From assembly GCA_046350115.1 (NCBI GenBank), contig JAXMAZ010000003.1:369134-433133 (forward strand): a DNA stretch of 64,000 nt, written 5' to 3'. Both the position numbers and the translations under genes were made by a program. The DNA comes from JAXMAZ01 sp046350115. GTDB taxonomy: Bacteria > Planctomycetota > Planctomycetia > Gemmatales > Gemmataceae. Below, one piece after another: positions 8,599 through 17,017 of the stretch (positions within the stretch are counted from its first letter, which is position 1; the number at the start of each line of letters is the position of its first letter). The notes beneath the pieces were generated by a model. It saw nothing but the letters and a program-made list of their open reading frames with translations. It made no database searches and was not told where the DNA came from.

Positions 8599-9936
8599 TT
8601 ACTTCAGGTCGTACACGAACAGCAGTTCGTAGTCCCGCAGGTACAGCTTCCCGTTGGCGACGACCGGGTGTGGCCAGATTTGGCCACTCGTCCCCTTCCG
8701 CAGTTGGCTGGTGGCCGGGATGGTGAACTTGCCCGCCTCTTCCCACCCGTCCGGCGTGGCCTTGATCCGGACCAGCTCGCCCTTGCTCTCGCTGTAGCAG
8801 AAGAAGTGCCCGTCGGCGTAGGCGATCGACCCCTTGCCCGGCCCCTTGTTCTTCCACACCGGCTCGTCCGGCCCGGTCTTGTAGTCGAAGCACACCCACC
8901 CGTTCGAGTCGCTGTGGCCGTACACCTTGCCGCCCAGCTCGATCACCCCGCCGTGGTGGTTGGCCACCACCTTGTTCTTGCTGTACACCTTCTCGGCCTT
9001 CACCCCGCCGCCCGATGAAGACAGCTTGTAATACTCGCACCCGGCCCCGTACCCGGCGGTGTAGAACACGCCTTCGCCGTCCACCACCGGGGTCGGGATG
9101 ACGGCGACCGACCGGCCGATCTCGCCGACCTTGAACAGCAGCTTGCCGGAGTCGGCGGCGATGCCGACGCCCGACTCCATCGTCTGCTGGACGTACACCC
9201 GGACCCCGCCGACGGTCGTCACCACGAACGACGAGTACCCGGCCGGGTCGGTCAGCTCTTTACACCCCCACACCAGTATGCCGGACTCGGCATCCAGGGC
9301 GACCACCGCCCCCTGGGACTTGGCGGACGGCTTGGCTGGCTCGCCGCCCCCCTTCTTGCCCTTGCCGGCCGGCCGCCCGCCCGGGGTGACGATCACCTTG
9401 TTCCCATCCACCAGCGGGGACTCGCTGTAACCCCATTGGGGGACGCTGCCGCCGAAGTCCCGGACCAAGTTGACCGCCCACAGCTGGGAGCCGTTGGCCG
9501 CGTTCAGGCAGACCAGGTCGCCGCTCGCCCCGAGGGCGAACAGCTTGCCGGCGGTCACGGTCGGGGTGCCCCGGGGGCCGCCGCCCCAGCCGTCCAGGAA
9601 CCGGGCCTCGGCGGTGTCGATCGGGGTCTTCCAGAGCTGCTTGCCGTCGGCCGCGGACACACACAGGACGAACTCCTTGGCCCCGGCCTTCTTCCCCTCG
9701 GCCCCGACCAGGTACACGCGGTCGCCGACCACCGCCGGGGTGCCATACCCGGCCCCGACATCGTCCAGCTTCCAGGCCAGCTTCGGCCCGCCCTTCGGCC
9801 ACTCCTTGAGCAGCCCGGTGTCGGCCGACTTGCCGTCCCGGTTCGGGCCGCGCCACTGCGGCCAGTCGGCGGCGACGGTTGACCCGACCAGCAGCCCGGA
9901 CAAGGCGACGGCGGGGAGGACGGAACGCAGCGTCAT
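8599..9936 (-). CDS. Secreted PQQ-type beta-propeller protein (445 aa)
   Basis: A signal peptide (MTLRSVLPAVALSGLLVGSTVAA) precedes the classic opening DWPQWRGPNRDGKS. Blades follow: GDRVYLVGAEG, SAADGKQLWK, NAANGSQLWAV, DAESGILVWG, GGKVYGHSDS and ANGKLYLRD. The length fits the family of about 400-450 residues. It is predicted to be exported. It is the first gene of the minus-strand block that continues through the PaaK-like ligase and the two longer propellers, with a gap of about 60 bases to the next gene, so co-transcription is likely. No catalytic motif is seen. Confidence 0.88.
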   Translation of the reverse strand: MTLRSVLPAVALSGLLVGSTVAADWPQWRGPNRDGKSADTGLLKEWPKGGPKLAWKLDDVGAGYGTPAVVGDRVYLVGAEGKKAGAKEFVLCVSAADGKQLWKTPIDTAEARFLDGWGGGPRGTPTVTAGKLFALGASGDLVCLNAANGSQLWAVNLVRDFGGSVPQWGYSESPLVDGNKVIVTPGGRPAGKGKKGGGEPAKPSAKSQGAVVALDAESGILVWGCKELTDPAGYSSFVVTTVGGVRVYVQQTMESGVGIAADSGKLLFKVGEIGRSVAVIPTPVVDGEGVFYTAGYGAGCEYYKLSSSGGGVKAEKVYSKNKVVANHHGGVIELGGKVYGHSDSNGWVCFDYKTGPDEPVWKNKGPGKGSIAYADGHFFCYSESKGELVRIKATPDGWEEAGKFTIPATSQLRKGTSGQIWPHPVVANGKLYLRDYELLFVYDLK

Positions 9937-10019
9937 GAAGACCTCGGCGAAAAGTGCGGGAGGGAGGCCGGAGGCAGTATACAGCCGGCGATGTCACGGG
10001 GGGAGGCTTCAGCGCGGCG

Positions 10020-10844
10020 CTAGGCAGGGGTCAGGTGGCGGATCGACTCCGGCCGTAGCACCACCGGCCCTCTTTCCGTTTCCAGTCCGACCCCGCCGAA
10101 CCCGACCACCTGCGCCCGCCCGGTGACGGACGTCGAGTCGTGCAGGTCGGCCCGGACCGATCGCCCTGTCAGGCCCAGCCGACGGACCCAGGCCGCTTCC
10201 AGCGGCATTCGATCGCCGGCCAGTAGGCGGGTGTATTCCTCGTCCAACCGGGTGAGCAGAACTTGTGCCACGGCCAACGGGTCGAACGGGGAGCCGCACA
10301 GGGCGAAGAGAGAGGACGCGGTCGGCAGGCCGGCGGCCAGGAAGTCGGCGTCTGCCTGGTTCAGGTTCAGCCCGATGCCGACGATCACCGGCGGGTTCGG
10401 CCCGTTGGCCGGCTGCTCGATCAGGATGCCGCACACCTTTTTGCCGCGGACCAGCAGGTCGTTCGGCCACTTCACCTTGGGGCCGACACCGGTCAGCGAT
10501 TGGACCGTATCGGCGACGGCAACCGCAGCCAGCGCCGTAAGGACCACAGGCCGGCGGACCTCCGGCGGGGGGTAAAGGACGACCGACAGGAGCAACGAGT
10601 CGCCCGGCCGGCTGGCCCACGTCCGCCCGTACTGTCCGCGACCGGCGGTCTGCTGACGGGCGAGGACGGTCAGGCCGTCGTCGGACGGGCCGTTCGCTGA
10701 CCGGGCGGCCAGGTCGTTCGTACTCCCCACCTCGTCGAACACGAGGAGAGGTCCGCCGACCCGGCGGGTGTTCAGCGACACGGTCTCGACCGGCAGGGGG
10801 TCCGGCACGTCGGATGCTCCGTTCGGGTGGCCCTCGCCCGTCAT
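10020..10844 (-). CDS. birA: Biotin--[acetyl-CoA-carboxylase] ligase
   Basis: A 274-residue BirA catalytic and C-terminal domain protein without a DNA-binding domain. Family motifs are in order: FDEVGSTNDLA (near residue 40), ARQQTAGRGQYGRTW (the biotinyl-AMP loop), VKWPNDLLVRGKKVCGILIE and VIVGIGLNLNQ. It attaches biotin to the carrier domain of acetyl-CoA carboxylase and related enzymes in the cytoplasm. The frame is open further upstream to 10946, but ATG 10844 leaves 22 bases to the divergent gene and gives a family-like N-terminus. Being monofunctional, it probably does not repress biotin genes. Confidence 0.92.
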   Translation of the reverse strand: MTGEGHPNGASDVPDPLPVETVSLNTRRVGGPLLVFDEVGSTNDLAARSANGPSDDGLTVLARQQTAGRGQYGRTWASRPGDSLLLSVVLYPPPEVRRPVVLTALAAVAVADTVQSLTGVGPKVKWPNDLLVRGKKVCGILIEQPANGPNPPVIVGIGLNLNQADADFLAAGLPTASSLFALCGSPFDPLAVAQVLLTRLDEEYTRLLAGDRMPLEAAWVRRLGLTGRSVRADLHDSTSVTGRAQVVGFGGVGLETERGPVVLRPESIRHLTPA

Positions 10845-10866
10845 CCTAGCCACCCGGAGACGACCG

Positions 10867-11601
10867 ATGTCCGTGACCCGCCGCAACGCCCTGATCGCCG
10901 GGGTCGCCGGCCTGCCGGCCGCCACCCTGCTGCTCGGCTCGGCCAAAGGGCAGACCCCGGGCCAGCCCGAGCAGCCGGGCCGTCAGCCGCTCGGCGAAGA
11001 CCCCCTCCTGGCCGCCTGCCTGCTGAGCGGCGGCCGCCGGCAGATCGAGGTCTGCCGCTTCGCCAAGGAACGCTGTCAGAGTGAGGACGTGAAGGCGTTC
11101 GCCCAGGCGGAAATCGACGAACACGAGAAGGTGAAGGCGGACCTGGCCAAGTTCGGCTACCAGCCGCCGACACCGGGCGGCCCCGGCGCCCAGCAGCCGG
11201 GCCAGCCGGTCCAGCAGGCCGGGGCGTTCGTCCCGCAGGGGAACACGATCTCCGTCGGCCGGGTGTTCCTCACCCCCGGGGTCAGCCAGTTCGTCACCAT
11301 CGAGAGTGAGGTGGTGGACACGTGCATCGCCAACGCCAAGCAGCGGCTGACCAAGTGCGAGCAAGAAAAAGGCAAGCACAAGCTGGAGAAGGCGTTCATC
11401 GGCGACCAACTGCACGAGCACTACGGGCTGCTTGACAAGGTGACGGTGTTCAAGAAGCACGCCACCCCCGAGATGATGCCGGTGCTGGAGCAGGGCGAAC
11501 AGATCATCCGCCAGCACATCGCTACTTGTGAGCGGCTGAAGGAGAGGCTGATGGCGATCAAGGACGACCGCGGGGCCGACCGGCGGAACGACGACAAGTG
11601 A
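10867..11601 (+). CDS. Exported ferritin-like/DUF4142-type helical protein (244 aa)
   Basis: The N-terminus SVTRRNALIAGVAGLPAATLLLGSAKG is a twin-arginine-like or Sec signal. After a Pro/Gln-rich linker come two helical halves. The first holds CRFAKERCQSEDVKAFAQAEIDEHEKVKADL; the second holds IESEVVDTCIANAKQRLTKC and later EHYGLLDKVTVFKKHA. The repeated E-x-x-H type spacing recalls DUF4142/ferritin-like four-helix bundles, which may bind metal, although I cannot confirm ligands. Four Cys residues in the mature part could form disulfides. It diverges from birA with only 22 bases between start codons, so promoters must overlap a neighbour or the birA start lies further in. Confidence 0.7.
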   Translation: MSVTRRNALIAGVAGLPAATLLLGSAKGQTPGQPEQPGRQPLGEDPLLAACLLSGGRRQIEVCRFAKERCQSEDVKAFAQAEIDEHEKVKADLAKFGYQPPTPGGPGAQQPGQPVQQAGAFVPQGNTISVGRVFLTPGVSQFVTIESEVVDTCIANAKQRLTKCEQEKGKHKLEKAFIGDQLHEHYGLLDKVTVFKKHATPEMMPVLEQGEQIIRQHIATCERLKERLMAIKDDRGADRRNDDK

Positions 11602-11608
11602 CACCGGC

Positions 11609-12487
11609 TCAGCCGTCGTAGTCCAGCCCGATGTCCAGGGCCGGGGCGGAGTGGGTCAGCGCCCCGACGCTGATCCGGTCCACCCCGGCCTCGGCGATGG
11701 CTCGGATCGTGGACAGGTTCACCCCGCCGGACGCCTCCAGCCGCGTCCCCGGGGACTTCGCGTCCCGCAGGCTCACCGCCTGCCGCAGCACGTCCGGTGG
11801 CATGTTGTCCAGCAGCACGATCTCCGGCCGCACGGCTAACGCCTGCTCCAACTGCTCCAGCGTGTCCACCTCGACCTCGACCGGCAGGCCGGCGTTGCCC
11901 GGGTAAGCCCGGGCCAACTCGACCGCCCGGCGGACAGAGGTACTCGGGTCGCCGAGGCCGGCCAGGTGGTTGTCTTTGATGAGTACCCCGTCGAACAGCC
12001 CGATCCGGTGGTTCACCCCGCCGCCCATCCGCACCGCGTACTTCTCCAACAGCCGCCAGCCAGGGGTAGTCTTGCGGGTGTCGAGCACCTGGACTGGCAG
12101 CCCGGCCACCGCGTCCACGTACCGGCGGGTGAGGGACGCCACCCCGCTGAGCCGCTGGAGGAAGTTGAGGGCTGTCCGCTCGGCGACCAGCAGCGACCGC
12201 AGCGGCCCGGCGATCACCGCTACCCGGGTGCCAGGGGTGAGCCGGTCGCCGTCGGCCGCCAGGAACTCGACCGACAGCCTGGGATCGACCGCGGCGGCCA
12301 CCTGGGCGACGGCCGGCAACCCGGCCAACACGCCCTCCGACCGGGCGACGAACGCGGCCCGGCCACTCGCCTCGGCGGGGATCGTGGCCAGGGAGGTGCG
12401 GTCGCCGGCGTCGCCGAGGTCTTCGGCCAACGCCAGCTCGACGAGCCGGCCGCAGGCGGCGGCTTCGGAGGGGGAGAAGGTGGACAT
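11609..12487 (-). CDS. nadC: Nicotinate-nucleotide diphosphorylase (carboxylating), quinolinate phosphoribosyltransferase
   Basis: A 292-residue type II phosphoribosyltransferase that converts quinolinate and PRPP to nicotinate mononucleotide in de novo NAD synthesis. Typical motifs: LAEDLGDAGDRTS at the N-terminus, ERTALNFLQRLSGVAS, DTRKTTPGWRLLEKYAVRMGG with the substrate-binding Arg/Lys residues, HRIGLFDGVLIKDNH, VEVEVDTLEQLEQAL, and LEASGGVNLSTI near the end. The length is normal. It converges with the ferritin-like gene (7 bases between stops). nadA and nadB are not in the window; nadE lies 19 kb away. Confidence 0.95.
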   Translation of the reverse strand: MSTFSPSEAAACGRLVELALAEDLGDAGDRTSLATIPAEASGRAAFVARSEGVLAGLPAVAQVAAAVDPRLSVEFLAADGDRLTPGTRVAVIAGPLRSLLVAERTALNFLQRLSGVASLTRRYVDAVAGLPVQVLDTRKTTPGWRLLEKYAVRMGGGVNHRIGLFDGVLIKDNHLAGLGDPSTSVRRAVELARAYPGNAGLPVEVEVDTLEQLEQALAVRPEIVLLDNMPPDVLRQAVSLRDAKSPGTRLEASGGVNLSTIRAIAEAGVDRISVGALTHSAPALDIGLDYDG

Positions 12488-12505
12488 GCCGTCAGCGTAT
12501 CCGGG

Positions 12506-14002
12506 TCAGGGCATCCCGGCCGCCAGTTCCGTCGCCCGGCGGATCGCCAGCTCCAACTGCCGGTCCGGGTCCGGCTCGGTGATGTCCGGCAGCACCCCGT
12601 ACCCGTCGAGCGGCCGGCCGTGCGGCCCGGCCATCGTCGCCACGGTTAGTACCAGCGTGCCGGACCGGGGAGCAGCCCCGGGGCGGTCGGCGGCGAGCAG
12701 CGTAAGCTGCGCCTGCACGGTCCCCTTGCCGAACGTCTGGGTGCCGACCAGGGTGGCCCGTTTGTGGTCCTTCCACGCCCCGGCCAGCGCCTCGGCGGCG
12801 GACATCGTCCGGGCGTCCGCCAGCAGCACCACCGGCAGCGTCGAGGCCGTCATCCCGGACGCCGACGAGAACACTCGGCCGGCGAACTCCGGCGCCCGGC
12901 CGGCGGTCGTCACGACGATGCCGCCGGTCAGGAACCGCTCGGCCACGTGGACGGCGGACGCCAGTTGGCCGCCCGGGTTGCCCCGCACGTCGATCACCAC
13001 CGCCCGGACCCCGCGGGCGGTCAGGCTGAGCAGGGCGTCGTCCAGCGCGTCCGGCGTGTCCTCGCGGAACGCCGCCAGGCGGATGTACCCGACCACCCCG
13101 GCCATCCCCGTCGCCTCCGCCCCGAACACGGTCGGCGGCGGGACCGGAAGCGTGACCGGGGTCGGCCGGCCGGCCACGGTCAGCCGCACGGCACCCGGGC
13201 CTCGCTCGGTGTGGACCACCCGGTCCCCCGGTTTCAGGCGGACGTGAGCCGCCCACGACAGCGGCTCCACCCGGGACACCACACCCCCGGCCAGCGTCAG
13301 CCCGTAATCCCCGTAGTCGCCCTTCGGGTCGGTCGCGGCGGTCGGCGGCAGGTAGGCGGTGAACTCGTCCAGCCCGCCACACGCCCCGGCCAGGAACTCC
13401 AGCACCACCGCCGCCGGGGCCGTCACACGCAGCCGGGTCTGGGCCTCCCGGCTAACGTCCCGGACGGCTTGTCGGGCGTCGGCCACGGTAGACGGTGGGG
13501 CGATCCCTCGGAGCCAGGTGCGGAAGGCCAACAGTTCGGCGTCGGTCAGGCTTCCGAGGAAGGCGGAGCGGAAGGAGGGTGCCGAGAGCGCCCGGTCGAA
13601 CTCGGTGCGGCCGAGGGCGAACAGACGGCCCGGGGCCGACCGGTCGGCGTCGGGGTACAGGGCGGTCAGCCGGCCAATCGCCTCGGCGTAAAGATTCAAC
13701 GCCTCGGCCGGGGTCAGCGATTTGGCGAACGCCTGATACGCCGGGTCGGCCAACCGTTTCGCCTGGGCCGACCGGCGGAGGCTGGCGTGCACCCTGGCCC
13801 GGAGGGCGGGGTCGGGGCGGCGGCCGGCCAGGTAGGCGGACAGGTACTCGCCCACCTGCCGGTCCAGGCGGGCGGTTTCGTTTCTTTCGTTTCCAACCCC
13901 AGGGGGGAGCGGGGCCGGCAACCAATCGCCGTCCGCCGCCCGCAGGGCCGATGACAACCCGAAGGCGACGACCGCCGCCCAACCCGCCCCGCGAATGCCC
14001 AT
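12506..14002 (-). CDS. Exported S41-family (C-terminal processing) peptidase
   Basis: A 498-residue protein with a signal peptide (MGIRGAGWAAVVAFGLSSALRAADG). A PDZ-like region (YGLTLAGGVVSRVEPLSWAAHVRLKPGDRVV) precedes the S41 core: VRAVVIDVRGNPGGQLASAV, then LLADARTMSAAEALAG with the likely nucleophile Ser401, and GTQTFGKGTVQ with Lys426 as general base. It should cleave exported proteins near their C-termini. ATG 14002 gives a clean signal peptide; the frame is open 23 codons further upstream. A 30-base repeat (13868-13905) encodes VGNERNETAR just after the signal peptide. It ends 18 bases before nadC starts, so the two may be co-transcribed. Confidence 0.88.
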   Translation of the reverse strand: MGIRGAGWAAVVAFGLSSALRAADGDWLPAPLPPGVGNERNETARLDRQVGEYLSAYLAGRRPDPALRARVHASLRRSAQAKRLADPAYQAFAKSLTPAEALNLYAEAIGRLTALYPDADRSAPGRLFALGRTEFDRALSAPSFRSAFLGSLTDAELLAFRTWLRGIAPPSTVADARQAVRDVSREAQTRLRVTAPAAVVLEFLAGACGGLDEFTAYLPPTAATDPKGDYGDYGLTLAGGVVSRVEPLSWAAHVRLKPGDRVVHTERGPGAVRLTVAGRPTPVTLPVPPPTVFGAEATGMAGVVGYIRLAAFREDTPDALDDALLSLTARGVRAVVIDVRGNPGGQLASAVHVAERFLTGGIVVTTAGRAPEFAGRVFSSASGMTASTLPVVLLADARTMSAAEALAGAWKDHKRATLVGTQTFGKGTVQAQLTLLAADRPGAAPRSGTLVLTVATMAGPHGRPLDGYGVLPDITEPDPDRQLELAIRRATELAAGMP

Positions 14003-14087
14003 GTTGCCAACACCCCCGTCGGTGGCCGGATTGGGGGAGAGGTCCGTCCCCAGGATCGTACCCGCCGGCACAGGCCCGCGTCAAACG

Positions 14088-14214
14088 GGATGACAAGATG
14101 ACCCGGTGACACGGTGAGGGGGTGACAAGGTGATAAAACGCCCCGGTGGGCGGTGACGGGCGGCCGACTGGGGCACCTTGTCACCTTGTCTCCTTGTCAC
14201 CATGTCAGTCCCGC
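14088..14214. repeat. 8-bp-periodic inverted repeat before proB
   Basis: GATGACAAGATGACCCGGTGACACGG... (from 14088) is answered by CACCTTGT CACCTTGT CTCCTTGT CACCATGT (14173-14204). The right arm is a tandem of near-identical octamers. The two arms are imperfect reverse complements. It fills the gap between divergent genes (S41 protease and proB), and an in-frame ATG at 14202 lies inside it. Confidence 0.7.
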
Positions 14215-14216
14215 CG

Positions 14217-15353
14217 ATGCCTGACCCTGATCGCACCGACATCCTCAAAGCGGCCGGCACCGTGGTGGTGAAGGTCGGGACGAACGTCCTGGCCGACCCG
14301 TCCGGCCGGCTCGACTTCCCCCGCATTCAGGCGCTCGCCGACCAGCTCCAGCGGGTGCGGGCCGGCGGCCGGCGGGTCGCCCTGGTCAGCAGCGGGGCCA
14401 TCGGGGCCGGGGTCGGCAAGCTGAACCTGGGCAAGCGGCCGACCGACCTGCCGCACCTGCAAGCGTGTGCGGCCGTCGGCCAGACCGCCCTCATGCAGCT
14501 GTACCAGGAGGCGCTCGACCCGCACGGCGTCCTGCCCGCCCAGGTGCTGCTCACCGCCGCCGACTTCGACAGCCGGCCCCGATACCTGAACATGCGGCAC
14601 ACCCTGCTGACCCTGTTCGAGTACGGCTGCCTGCCGGTCATCAACGAGAACGACACGGTGAGCGTGGCCGAGATCAAGTTCGGGGACAACGACCACCTGG
14701 CGGCGATGGTCGCCAACCTGCTCCAAGCCCCGCTCCTGGTGTTGCTCACCAACGTGGACGGGCTGTACACCGCCGACCCGCGGTCCGACCCCGCGGCGAA
14801 GTTGGTGCCGACGGTGCCGCACATCGACCGGGCGGTGAGCGAGATGGCCGGGGCGACCAAGAGCAGCCTGGGCACCGGCGGGATGCGGAGCAAACTGCGG
14901 GCGGCCCGGCTGGCGACCGCCGCCGGCGGGGCGGTGGTGATGGCCAACGGGGGCGTGGACGGGGTGCTGGACGCGGTGTTCGCCGGGGAGCCGGTCGGGA
15001 CGCTGTTCCAGGCCCACGCCGACGCCCTGCCGGCGTGGAAGCGGTGGCTCGGGTTCACCGCCCGGCCGAAGGGGACGCTGCGGGTGGACGCCGGGGCCGT
15101 CCGGGCGGTCCGGGAGCAGGGGAAGAGTCTGTTGCCGGTCGGCCTGACGACCGTCGAGGGGGAGTTCGGCAAGGGGGACGTGGTGGCGGTGGTCGGGCCG
15201 GACGGGGCGGAGGTCGGGCGCGGGTTGACCAACTACTCGGCCGAGGACGCGGGCCGGATCGCCGGGCGGAAGACGGACCAACTGCCGGGGGTGTTGGGCG
15301 AGGTGAGGTACGTCGAACTGATCCACAGGGACAACTTCGCCGCGACGGGGTAA
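14217..15353 (+). CDS. proB: Glutamate 5-kinase
   Basis: A 378-residue kinase for the first step of proline synthesis (glutamate to glutamyl-5-phosphate). The amino acid kinase fold is clear: VVVKVGTNVLAD, RVALVSSGAIGAGV, INENDTVSVAEIKFGDNDHLAAMVA, LLTNVDGLYT and TKSSLGTGGMRSKLRAA. The C-terminal third (KGTLRVDAGAVRAV, NYSAEDAGRIAG) is a PUA domain, as in E. coli ProB (367 aa). I prefer ATG 14217 because the in-frame ATG 14202 is embedded in the preceding repeat; neither has a strong ribosome site. proA is not adjacent. Confidence 0.94.
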   Translation: MPDPDRTDILKAAGTVVVKVGTNVLADPSGRLDFPRIQALADQLQRVRAGGRRVALVSSGAIGAGVGKLNLGKRPTDLPHLQACAAVGQTALMQLYQEALDPHGVLPAQVLLTAADFDSRPRYLNMRHTLLTLFEYGCLPVINENDTVSVAEIKFGDNDHLAAMVANLLQAPLLVLLTNVDGLYTADPRSDPAAKLVPTVPHIDRAVSEMAGATKSSLGTGGMRSKLRAARLATAAGGAVVMANGGVDGVLDAVFAGEPVGTLFQAHADALPAWKRWLGFTARPKGTLRVDAGAVRAVREQGKSLLPVGLTTVEGEFGKGDVVAVVGPDGAEVGRGLTNYSAEDAGRIAGRKTDQLPGVLGEVRYVELIHRDNFAATG

Positions 15354-15356
15354 TCC

Positions 15357-15472
15357 GACGCGAGCCGTCACCGCAGGTGACGGGTGACGACCCCACCGGT
15401 CCCGGCGACTTCGGCGCCGCAAGCGACGGCGTGCGGCTGTCACCCGCGACCTGCGGTCGCGGCTCGCGTCGA
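15357..15472. repeat. Dispersed palindromic repeat (first of two copies)
   Basis: CGACGCGAGCCGTCACCGCAGG (from 15357) pairs with CCTGCGGTCGCGGCTCGCGTCG (to 15472) around a spacer. A related copy lies at 19842-19947. It lies directly after proB and may serve as the 3' end of its transcript. Confidence 0.75.
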
Positions 15473-15532
15473 ACCGGCGTCGGGACCGGTGCGGGCGAAG
15501 GGGGGATGGGTGTCATCGGTCGCCCTCCCCCG

Positions 15533-15601
15533 GGGTGGGCAACGAAACCATCAAACCGTCTCCCGGGGTGGGGCCGGGTTTCATGGTTTCCCTTCCCACC
15601 C
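15533..15601. repeat. Intergenic inverted repeat
   Basis: GGGTGGGCAACGAAACCAT-CAAACC (15533-15557) is nearly the reverse complement of 15576-15601 (GGGTTTCATGGTTTCCCTTCCC and beyond). With the palindrome at 15357 it accounts for most of the 412-base space between proB and the sigma factor; I see no gene there. Confidence 0.6.
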
Positions 15602-15765
15602 CACGTGAGTGGGAGGAAACCAGGGAATCCGACCCCCGCCAGTAGTAGTACGGCGACCCCTTCTTCCCTTCGCCCGATCATCCCCCCTTCGTCCGAACCG
15701 GTCCGCGGCGGTTAGAATTCCTCGTCCGAGTCGTCCTCCTGGTGTCGGCAGGCTGGCCAGCGACA

Positions 15766-16350
15766 ATGGGCCGTGAACCGCGGTTGTCCGCCCGGGCGGT
15801 GTTCGACGCCCTCCACCGGGACCACGCCCGGGAGGTGTGGGCGGTCGCGTTCGGCCGGCGGATGGACCCGGACCTGGCCCGGGACGTCACCCAGGAGGCG
15901 TTCCTGCGGCTGTGGAAGGAACTGGACCGCGGGGCCGGCCCGGACAACCCCCGGGCGTGGCTCCTGCGGGTGGCCCGGAACTTGGCGGACGACGCGGCCA
16001 AGAGCGCCTTCCGCCGCCACGGCACCCGGCCGCCTGACCAACTGACCGGGGTGGGCACGCCGGACCGGTCGGCACTGGAAGGGCTGATCCGGGAGGAGAC
16101 GTTCGCCCGAATTCACGACCTGCTCGGGGAGCTGTCCCCGGCCGACCGCGAGCTACTCGCCCTGCGGTACACCCTGGACCTGGACGCCCTTGCCATCGCC
16201 GACCGGCTGGGGATCGGTGTGGACCGCGGTTCACATGCGACTCAGCCGGGGCCAGGCAGTGACTGGCCGACTGGCTCACCGGGCCCTCGGAGTTCAACCC
16301 CCGCCACGACCCCGCCCGCCACCCCCGACGACGGGACCGGCTGCCGGCCG
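15766..16350 (+). pseudogene. ECF-type RNA polymerase sigma factor, frameshifted
   Basis: The in-frame part (to about 16215) carries sigma region 2 (FDALHRDHAREVWAVAFGRR, DVTQEAFLRLWKELD, NPRAWLLRVARNLADDAAKS) and the start of region 4 (LLGELSPADRELLALRYTLD, LDALAIADRLGIG). The expected recognition helix, AVHMRLSRGQ, appears only in the next frame (about 16221-16252), and its continuation LADWLTGPSEFNPRHDPAR in the third frame. So at least two small indels occur within about 60 bases. The protein would direct RNA polymerase to a regulon; no anti-sigma gene is recognisable nearby. ATG 15766 is preferred over an in-frame GTG at 15742. The true end is uncertain. This is the first gene of the indel-rich tract. 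Confidence 0.75.
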
Positions 16351-16620
16351 CGGCATCAAACCGGCACTCGCCCCGGAGAGCCTACCGCCTGTCACCCTTC
16401 CGGCCCCGGCGAGGCGGCCAGCCGGCCGACCCGGGCCGCCGAAGCCAGGCGGGCGAGGGCCGGATCGCTGGGGCTAGGACTTGCGGTGTCCGAGGGCGTC
16501 CGCCCGGTCCGGCGGCCCGCCGAACCGTCGGCCGGCCCGAGCCTGCTGGACGCCGCCACGGCAGACGGGGCGAAGCTGCTGCGGAAGCTGCCGACTCCGA
16601 GGACGAGCTTGCGATTTCGT

Positions 16621-16899
16621 GTAGGGCGGGTCAAGCCGGCTTTGCGCGCCGACCCCGCCGGCCCGGGCAGGGGGCGGTTGCTATCCACGGCGAGCCGGGC
16701 CGGGGGAGGGCGAGGCTCCTGCCGAGCCGTGGGACTTCACCGGCCGGGGCCATCGGATGCGGGCCGGGGCGTCACCCGGGTTACAGCCCGGCTCGGCAGG
16801 AGCCTCGCCCTCCCCTCTCCGGAACCCGCCGGGAGGAGCTGGCGGCCGTAGCCGTTCGTGGCGGCCGCTGCCGCAAAGCCGCTTCGGCCCGATCTACGG
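16621..16899. repeat. Large nested palindrome with GTAGGG terminus (family member)
   Basis: It begins GTAGGGCGGGTCAAGCCGGC and ends with a degenerate CGCAAAGCCGCTTCGGCCCGATCTAC. The inner arms GCGAGGCTCCTGCCGAGCC (near 16710) and GGCTCGGCAGGAGCCTCGCC (near 16792) are perfect complements. The same architecture and sequence recur at 39854-40139. Between the broken sigma gene and this element (16351-16620) I see no gene I can name, although residual coding-like sequence is present. Confidence 0.75.
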
Positions 16900-16931
16900 T
16901 GAATCCGACTCTCGCCACATTAACCGCCTCC

Positions 16932-16960
16932 TGGACAAGCCCCCGGCCGGTACTTATAAG
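16932..16960 (+). promoter_or_regulatory. Candidate sigma70-type promoter for the helicase gene
   Basis: TGGACA at 16932-16937 and TATAAG at 16955-16960 are separated by 17 bases. Transcription would begin near 16967, about 50 bases before the proposed helicase start at 17018, which has AAGG five to six bases upstream. The call rests on sequence match only. Confidence 0.45.
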
Positions 16961-17017
16961 GGAGTTTGAGTGTGCCCGGCCGCTGGTCGGCCCGTAGGCT
17001 TCCAAGCCAAGGTAGCG

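Noticed and set aside
16392..16688. A possible anti-sigma gene after the sigma factor
   Set aside because: No zinc-finger or transmembrane segment can be read in any frame of this stretch; only residual coding-like composition is seen.
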